In this document: positions 7,275 to 11,621 of the stretch, in pieces
How the letters are laid out: each line of letters begins with the position of its first letter
How positions within the stretch are numbered: the first letter of the stretch is position 1
Source: JBDTZF01 sp040005265
GTDB taxonomy: Bacteria; Verrucomicrobiota; Verrucomicrobiia; Chthoniobacterales; UBA10450
Assembly: GCA_040005265.1 (NCBI GenBank)
Contig: JBDTZF010000084.1
Span: 1 to 11,621, forward strand
Reading direction: 5' to 3'
DNA length: 11,621 nucleotides
Position numbers and translations under genes: made by a program
The notes under the pieces: generated by a model
Seen by the model: only the letters and a program-made list of their open reading frames with translations
What the model was told of the DNA's origin: nothing
The model's database searches: none

Positions 7275-7300
7275 GGTGTAGAGGCGGCCGTGTCGGCCGC
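7275..7300. repeat. Shared repeat core (copy 2) with strong GC hairpin between convergent genes
   Basis: GGTGTAGAGGCGGC (7275-7288) repeats the sequence at 6517-6530 exactly. It runs into a perfect 7-bp inverted repeat, GCGGCCG (7284-7290) and CGGCCGC (7294-7300), around the loop TGT. It sits in the 50-base gap between the converging ends of the M15 gene and the threonine dehydrogenase gene, where it could slow transcription from both sides. No T-run follows, so a standard intrinsic terminator is not supported. Confidence 0.6.
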
Positions 7301-7303
7301 AAA

Positions 7304-8335
7304 TTACCGTTCGCTCCAATTGAGAACGATCTTGCCGGAATTACCGGACTTCATCAGCTCGATGGCTTCCTTAAATTGCGTGTAAGAGAACCGATGAGTA
7401 ATGACCGGGGAGATATCGAGCCCGCTCTGAATCAGCGCCGTCATTTTGTACCAGGTCTCGTACATTTCGCGGCCGTAAATTCCTTTGATGGTGAGCGCAC
7501 TAAACACAACCGCGTTCCAATCGACCGCAGCGGTGCCGGGCATGATACCGAGCAGCGCGATTTTTCCACCGTGAAACATGTTAGGCAAGATATCAGCGAA
7601 TGCTTTCGGGTTGCCCGACATCTCCAGTGCGACGTCGAATCCCTCTTTCATCCCTAGTTTTTGCATCGCGTCGGTGAGTTTTTCGGTGCGCACATCGAGC
7701 GCCATCGTCGCGCCCATCTTGCGGGCGAGCTCGAGGCGGTACGGGTTCACATCGGTGATGACCACGTGACGCGCGGCGGCGTGCTTGCAGATCGGGATCG
7801 CCATGCAACCAATCGGACCGGCGCCGGTGATGAGTACGTCTTCGCCAACCAAATCGAACGCCAGCGCAGTATGCACGGCGTTGCCTAACGGATCGAAACA
7901 GGAAAGCACATCCAGCGGGATCGACGGATCGGCGTGCCAGCAGTTTGATTGCGGAATGGCCACGAACTCGGCCCAGGCTCCCGGGCGATTGACCCCCACG
8001 CCCTGCGTGTTGGGACAGAGATGGCGGCGACCGGCCAGACAATTCCGGCAATGGCCACAGGTGATATGACCTTCGCCCACCACCAGGTCATCCTTCGCGA
8101 AGCCTTTGACGTGATCGCCCACCCGTTCGACCACACCGACGAACTCATGCCCGATGGTCATCGGGACCGGGATCGTTTTCTGGGCCCAGGCATCCCAATT
8201 ATATATATGCACGTCGGTCCCGCAGATGGAGGTCTTAACCACGCGGATCAGGACATCATCTTCGCTAACCTCGGGAACAGGAACTTCCTCGAGCCAAAGC
8301 CCCGGTTCCGCCTTCGACTTCAACACCGCCTTCAT
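7304..8335 (-). CDS. tdh: L-threonine 3-dehydrogenase
   Basis: A 343-residue zinc- and NAD-dependent medium-chain dehydrogenase that oxidises L-threonine to 2-amino-3-ketobutyrate in the cytoplasm. It aligns almost end to end with the remembered E. coli Tdh (341 residues), with shared blocks such as ICGTDVHIYNWD, EGHITCGHCRNC, GVGVNRPG, GNAVHTAL, GPIG, VVITDVN and IKGIYGREM. Seen: catalytic zinc residues Cys38, His63, Glu64; structural zinc Cys93, Cys96, Cys99, Cys107; the NAD-binding GAGPIG (171-176) with Asp194 ending the second strand. ATG 8335 matches the E. coli start and has AGGA at 8343-8340; an in-frame GTG at 8347 would add four residues but has no ribosome binding site. The usual partner gene kbl (2-amino-3-ketobutyrate CoA ligase) is not adjacent on either side. 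It appears to be a single-gene transcript. Confidence 0.96.
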   Translation of the reverse strand: MKAVLKSKAEPGLWLEEVPVPEVSEDDVLIRVVKTSICGTDVHIYNWDAWAQKTIPVPMTIGHEFVGVVERVGDHVKGFAKDDLVVGEGHITCGHCRNCLAGRRHLCPNTQGVGVNRPGAWAEFVAIPQSNCWHADPSIPLDVLSCFDPLGNAVHTALAFDLVGEDVLITGAGPIGCMAIPICKHAAARHVVITDVNPYRLELARKMGATMALDVRTEKLTDAMQKLGMKEGFDVALEMSGNPKAFADILPNMFHGGKIALLGIMPGTAAVDWNAVVFSALTIKGIYGREMYETWYKMTALIQSGLDISPVITHRFSYTQFKEAIELMKSGNSGKIVLNWSER

Positions 8336-8449
8336 GGTTTCCTGCACGAAAGGAAACTAGGCGAATCAGGAAACCAGGAAAGCAGGAAAAAATGGCAGGG
8401 AGTATTGCTGCTTCTCGCCGTAAGGGTGTCCGATGCCGACTCCGGAAAA
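8336..8449. other. Intergenic region upstream of tdh
   Basis: These 114 bases lie between the stop of the phosphoribosyltransferase gene and the tdh start and should contain the tdh promoter (minus strand). The only clear structure is a three-unit octamer repeat at 8367-8390. No confident promoter boxes or terminator were recognised. Confidence 0.5.
8367..8390. repeat. Three tandem octamers (CAGGAAAN)
   Basis: Units start at 8367, 8375 and 8383, each CAGGAAA plus one variable base (C, G, A): an exact 8-base period over 24 bases. On the minus strand it is a pyrimidine-rich tract 32 to 55 bases upstream of the tdh ATG. It is consistent with a small slippage-prone repeat or repeated binding site; nothing shows which. 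Confidence 0.7.
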
Positions 8450-9106
8450 TTATCGATCTTGCGCTGCGCGCGCGAGCAGCTCGCGGACTTCTTCGTCGCT
8501 GGTTTGTGAGAAATCTTCGTAGTAATGATCGACTGCCTGGAAACATTCAGGCGCGACCGCGCAAATAACTTCATCCGCCTCGGCTTCGAACTCACGGCAG
8601 GTATCCGACGGACCAACGGGAACCGCGACGACAATCCTGGCGGCGCCGCGCTGCCGTAACGCTTTGACCGCCGCGTGCATTGTCGCGCCCGTTGCTAATC
8701 CATCATCGACCAGAATGGCAACGCGAGAGCGCAACTCCGGTGGCGGTCGATCGCCTCGATAACTCTGCTCGCGTCGCGCCAGTTCGGCCGTTTCCTTTGC
8801 CGTCACCGATTCAATAATTTCGTCGGCATTCGGCAGCGCGAACAGGACATTCTGATTCAAAACGCGGACTCCGCCGGAAGCGATTGCGCCTACCGCGAGT
8901 TCTTCAAAACCGGGCACACCGAGCTTCCGAACGATAAAAACATCCAAAGGCAGACTGAGACGTACAGCTACTTCGTAGGCAACCGGCACACCGCCGCGCG
9001 GCAGGCCGAGCACGATCGCATCATCGCGGTCTGCATATTTCGCAAGCTGCTCCGCCAGCACTCGGCCAGCCTCAGTCCGATCAGCAAAAACCCTGCCGTT
9101 TGTCAC
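8450..9106 (-). CDS. Phosphoribosyltransferase-family protein
   Basis: A 218-residue type I phosphoribosyltransferase-fold protein. Seen: the PRPP-binding signature ILVDDGLATGATM (131-143), the upstream LPRGGVPVAYEVA segment (35-46, likely pyrophosphate loop), RKLGVPGFEELAVGAIASGG (60-79), and a hood-like insertion (about 90-125). This matches the group of orphan phosphoribosyltransferases that occur alone or fused to a dienelactone-hydrolase-like domain; here there is no fusion. The true substrate is not known for this group, and a purine salvage role is only a possibility. The start is GTG, overlapping the TGA of the upstream peptidase gene as GTGA (9103-9106), so translation is probably coupled. 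It is the last gene of a three-gene operon. Confidence 0.88.
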   Translation of the reverse strand: MTNGRVFADRTEAGRVLAEQLAKYADRDDAIVLGLPRGGVPVAYEVAVRLSLPLDVFIVRKLGVPGFEELAVGAIASGGVRVLNQNVLFALPNADEIIESVTAKETAELARREQSYRGDRPPPELRSRVAILVDDGLATGATMHAAVKALRQRGAARIVVAVPVGPSDTCREFEAEADEVICAVAPECFQAVDHYYEDFSQTSDEEVRELLARAAQDR

Positions 9107-10614
9107 TTGTTCGCGTCCAGACGAACCGGCCGTGGCGGGTCACTCGTCATGACTCTTGGCAGCGGCAGCTCGCTGTTGGCCAGCGCGTAAGCTGCCACGG
9201 CGACGACCGCAGAGTTTTCCGCTAGCTCCTTCGGCACAATCTTGTCGAGCGTGTCGGCTGCCGTGTGATGATAATTGAAATAAAATCGGCTGTCCTGAAT
9301 CGGCGCGAACGTGGGCACGTCCGTTTTTTCCATCGGTTCGATGTCAGCGCCGCAGTGCTCGACCAACGCGAGCGCGCCCGCGCCTGAGTCCTGTAAGATC
9401 GCCGCCACCGGCGCGAGCATCTTTTTCACTTCCGGCTTAGCCCTGATGTTGATGCCGAGCGGGTGACCGGCGCCGCCGTCGGTCTCCATCGCGGCGAAAT
9501 GGTTAGCCCAATCTTTCTCGTGATCCTTCGCGTACTGTTTGGATCCGGCCGAACCATTCTCCTCATTCATCCACGCGATCACGCGGATCGTTCGCTTGGG
9601 TTTGAGATGAAGTTTCTGAATCAGATTTGCGGCTTCCATGGACACGGCGACGCCGGCGCCGTCGTCGATCGCGCCGGTTCCGAGGTCCCACGAATCCAGA
9701 TGGCCTGAGACAATTACAACTTGTTCCGGGTGTTCGCTGCCCTTGATATCGCCGATCACGTTCGCGCTTTCGACATCGGGCAACGTTTGCGGGGTGAGGA
9801 GTAATTTCATTTTCACGGGACCCTGCCGAACAAGATCAACAATCAGATCGGCGTCCTCAGCCGTCACCGCGCCCGCGGGAATTTTCGCGACGCCATTCTC
9901 ATATTTCATCACTCCGGTGTGTGGAAGCCGGTAGTCAGCGCCGCCGACCGACCGGATGAGGCACGCGACCGCGCCTTGCCGCGCCGCCGCAACCGCGCCA
10001 TCGCTTCGATAAACAACCGCTTCGCCGTAGGCTTCGCCGCCCCGATTCTCCGCCGCCATTTGTTTGTCGAACAGATAATTGAACAGCACGATCTTTCCCG
10101 CGACTTTTTCTCGCGGCATCGATTTTAATTCCTCGAAATTCTTTGCCGTGATCACCTCGGCGGTCATTCCTTCCGACGGCGTCGCGACGCTTCCCCCCAA
10201 AGCGCACAACACAATTTTCTGGGTCGTATTTTCTGCCATGCCCGAGAACTGGATCAGCGCTGCGGTCTCTTCGCCGCGGACCCAGTGCGGCACCATTGCT
10301 TTCTCAAGCTGTACTTCGCATCCGATCGCCTTCAGTTCGCTGGCAACGTATTCCACCGCTTTCGCTGCCCGCGTCGAACCGGTCAGACGCGGTCCTATGT
10401 TGTTCGCCAGGTGCGCAACCTGCCGATAAGCGTAATCGCTTTCGAGTGCGGCTTGTTGAAGTCGTTTTACATCGGCGAGCGTTTGCGCGGAGAAAACGGT
10501 CGGCGTGGCACTCGGTGCGGGAGTAGCTGTCGGCGTCGGCGGTTGCCCGTAGCCGGTGGCCATGGAAAGAAACGTCACGAAAAATATTCTTATCAGCGTC
10601 AGGCGAATGATCAC
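9103..10614 (-). CDS. Secreted M28-family zinc metallopeptidase (carboxypeptidase Q-like)
   Basis: A 503-residue exported peptidase with an inserted PA-like domain. Seen: a signal peptide (about 1-23, hydrophobic core IRIFFVTFLSMATG), a Pro/Thr/Ala-rich linker (about 25-40), a substrate-cap and PA-like region (about 110-290) and the M28 catalytic core. Expected zinc and catalytic residues are all present: His305 in SGHLD, the Asp317-Asp318 pair in GAIDDGAG, Glu351-Glu352 in MNEENGSAG, Asp379 in METDGG, and His449/450 in YHHTAADT. It should cleave dipeptides or N-terminal residues in the periplasm or outside the cell, supplying amino acids; exact specificity is unknown. The start is GTG at 10614, overlapping the TGA of the DUF5069-like gene as GTGA (10611-10614). 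The reading frame downstream overlaps the phosphoribosyltransferase start the same way. Confidence 0.94.
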   Translation of the reverse strand: MIIRLTLIRIFFVTFLSMATGYGQPPTPTATPAPSATPTVFSAQTLADVKRLQQAALESDYAYRQVAHLANNIGPRLTGSTRAAKAVEYVASELKAIGCEVQLEKAMVPHWVRGEETAALIQFSGMAENTTQKIVLCALGGSVATPSEGMTAEVITAKNFEELKSMPREKVAGKIVLFNYLFDKQMAAENRGGEAYGEAVVYRSDGAVAAARQGAVACLIRSVGGADYRLPHTGVMKYENGVAKIPAGAVTAEDADLIVDLVRQGPVKMKLLLTPQTLPDVESANVIGDIKGSEHPEQVVIVSGHLDSWDLGTGAIDDGAGVAVSMEAANLIQKLHLKPKRTIRVIAWMNEENGSAGSKQYAKDHEKDWANHFAAMETDGGAGHPLGINIRAKPEVKKMLAPVAAILQDSGAGALALVEHCGADIEPMEKTDVPTFAPIQDSRFYFNYHHTAADTLDKIVPKELAENSAVVAVAAYALANSELPLPRVMTSDPPRPVRLDANK

Positions 10615-11036
10615 TTCGTTCTCCGTTCTTCCAGATCAATCAAATCCACGATCGTGACAATATCGTCGCGATCAGAGATGCCCATTTTCTTTTTGTGCTC
10701 TTCCAGGGTAGGCGTGACGAAATCGCGCCAGCCGAGCTTCGAGGCGAACGCGTTCCACAACCTGATGTCGCCCTCATTCGGTTCTCGTCCGTTTGCGAAA
10801 CACCACTCGAGAATCTCCTCGTCGGTGCCGCCTTGGAGAACACGCTCGCGAAGATCGCGATAGTGAATTCGCAGGAAATTACAGATCGCCCCATCGGCCG
10901 ATCGCGGCACCCCGAGATTCGGATGATAATCCTCTGCAAGTTCGCCGCGCGCGTGCAATCGAATCTTGTCCAGCATCCGCGGGAAGTACATCATTCCCCG
11001 GATCATTTCTTTCGGGCTTTTGGGAAACGTGGCCAT
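10611..11036 (-). CDS. DUF5069-like protein of unknown function
   Basis: A 141-residue soluble protein that matches, from memory, the DUF5069 pattern common in verrucomicrobia and planctomycetes: PKSPKEM...FPRMLDKIRLHARGEL near the N-terminus, a central LRIHYRDLRERVLQGGTDEEILEWCF, and a C-terminal helical stretch. No signal peptide, membrane segment or catalytic motif is apparent, and no function is known to me. ATG 11036 was chosen because conserved sequence starts immediately after it; an upstream in-frame TTG at 11069 would add eleven unconserved residues. The gene leads a minus-strand operon with the M28 peptidase and the phosphoribosyltransferase. Its start codon shares two bases with the start codon of the divergent hydrolase gene. 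Confidence 0.82.
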   Translation of the reverse strand: MATFPKSPKEMIRGMMYFPRMLDKIRLHARGELAEDYHPNLGVPRSADGAICNFLRIHYRDLRERVLQGGTDEEILEWCFANGREPNEGDIRLWNAFASKLGWRDFVTPTLEEHKKKMGISDRDDIVTIVDLIDLEERRTK

Positions 11037-11039
11037 GGC
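11032..11039. promoter_or_regulatory. Palindrome holding both divergent start codons
   Basis: GCCATGGC is a perfect 8-base palindrome. The minus-strand DUF5069-like gene starts at 11036-11034 and the plus-strand hydrolase at 11035-11037, so each gene begins ATG-GCN (Met-Ala) within it. There is no intergenic spacer, so each promoter and ribosome binding site must lie inside the other gene's coding sequence, unless the hydrolase starts later. Confidence 0.6.
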
Positions 11040-11621
11040 AAACAATCGACGGGTGGAAAAATCGCGCAAGCGTCGTCAAACGCTCGCTGTGTTGCATTCA
11101 CCTCCCGCCGTCATCGCCATTCTGATTTTTGCGCTCTGCCTTGTCCCGGTCTTTAACGCGGCAGCCGCCCGCGGTTCGTTTGAATTCGCCGGTGTGCCGT
11201 TTTCGCCGGGCGCGACTGTTCGAGCGAATGTTCCGTTGAACGCGCAGGAAAAATCATTCGCCACAGAGGGCGGTAACTCCGCGCCGCCAAGTGCCATCGC
11301 CGTTCTGGCAACGCCGCCGAATTTCGATCCGCGCAAAAACTGGCCCGTCTTGATTATCCTCTCCACGAGCGATTTCAAACGTCAGAATCGCGATGATCTC
11401 GCCGCGTTTTATCGAAAAGTTGGACTCGCCGAAGGCTGGGTGTTGCTGGCGGGCGATGGACCGCAGCCCGCGCGGCTCGACACCGCCGCCTGGCGCGCCG
11501 CCATGACACTCGCTGCGGTCGAGGCCCTTCATCGCAGCTTTCCCGGCTCCGAGAAATGGCCGGTGGCCTGCGCGGGAATGTCTGGCGGAGCGCGGCGCGC
11601 CGGATTTATCGCGCCTCTTCT
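11035..11621 (+). CDS. Secreted alpha/beta-hydrolase-like protein (3' end outside window)
   Basis: An uninterrupted frame of 195 codons that runs off the window end. The translation begins MANNRRVEKS, has a basic N-terminus, then a hydrophobic segment (about 24-44, AVIAILIFALCLVPVFNAAA) that serves as a signal peptide or membrane anchor. The exported part contains a strand-like WPVLIILS (103-110) and WVLLAGDG (135-142), and then VACAGMSGGARRAG (177-190), where GMSGG fits the G-x-S-x-G nucleophile elbow with Ser183. The Asp and His of the triad would lie beyond the window. The substrate cannot be told. The first ATG is used; in-frame GTG codons at 11053 and 11089 are alternatives, the second giving a shorter signal peptide. 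A weak GGGA lies 9 bases before the ATG, inside the divergent gene. Confidence 0.78.
   Translation, partial: MANNRRVEKSRKRRQTLAVLHSPPAVIAILIFALCLVPVFNAAAARGSFEFAGVPFSPGATVRANVPLNAQEKSFATEGGNSAPPSAIAVLATPPNFDPRKNWPVLIILSTSDFKRQNRDDLAAFYRKVGLAEGWVLLAGDGPQPARLDTAAWRAAMTLAAVEALHRSFPGSEKWPVACAGMSGGARRAGFIAPL

Noticed and set aside
7284..7303. GC hairpin between convergent genes considered as a bidirectional intrinsic terminator.
   Set aside because: No T-run follows on either strand, so it is listed only as a repeat with possible barrier function.
8200..8211. AT-rich TATATATA-like stretch that could be taken for a promoter.
   Set aside because: It lies inside tdh and encodes the conserved HIYNWD segment; codon choice explains it.

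Overview
The window looks like chromosomal DNA from a GC-rich Gram-negative bacterium, most likely a verrucomicrobial relative (Chthoniobacter/Udaeobacter-like). This placement is inference. It rests on the DUF5069-type protein, the secreted M28 peptidase with a Pro/Thr-rich linker, a GMSGG-type secreted hydrolase, and a short GGTGTAGAGGCGGC intergenic repeat. There is no rRNA, tRNA, CRISPR array, transposase or integrase, and no gene-free stretch exceeds about 215 bases.

Left half (positions 23-6426, all minus strand). Four tightly packed genes read right to left: a PpiC/SurA-like protein without a signal peptide; a 1036-residue exporter with two cyclic-nucleotide-binding domains, a C39 peptidase, an ABC membrane domain and an ATPase; a HlyD-type membrane fusion protein; and a sigma-54 activator with no sensory domain. 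Junctions are an ATGA overlap, then gaps of 9 and 12 bases, so this reads as one operon. The set resembles peptide maturation-and-export machinery: the PpiC-like protein would handle a peptide in the cytoplasm, C39 would remove its leader during export, and HlyD would bridge the periplasm. No credible precursor peptide is visible in the window. This is the best candidate for an under-described system here.

Middle (6427-7303). A divergent 215-base intergenic region holds nested inverted repeats. It precedes a plus-strand M15 peptidoglycan peptidase with an N-terminal peptidoglycan-binding-like segment. A second copy of the intergenic repeat core lies after that gene, so the two copies flank it.

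Right half (7304-11621). A standalone L-threonine 3-dehydrogenase gene (minus) is preceded by a three-unit octamer tandem repeat. Upstream lies a three-gene minus-strand operon (DUF5069-like protein, secreted M28 metallopeptidase, phosphoribosyltransferase) in which both junctions are 4-base GTGA stop/start overlaps. Divergent from it, an alpha/beta-hydrolase-like secreted protein runs off the window end. The two divergent start codons lie inside one 8-base palindrome, leaving no intergenic space.
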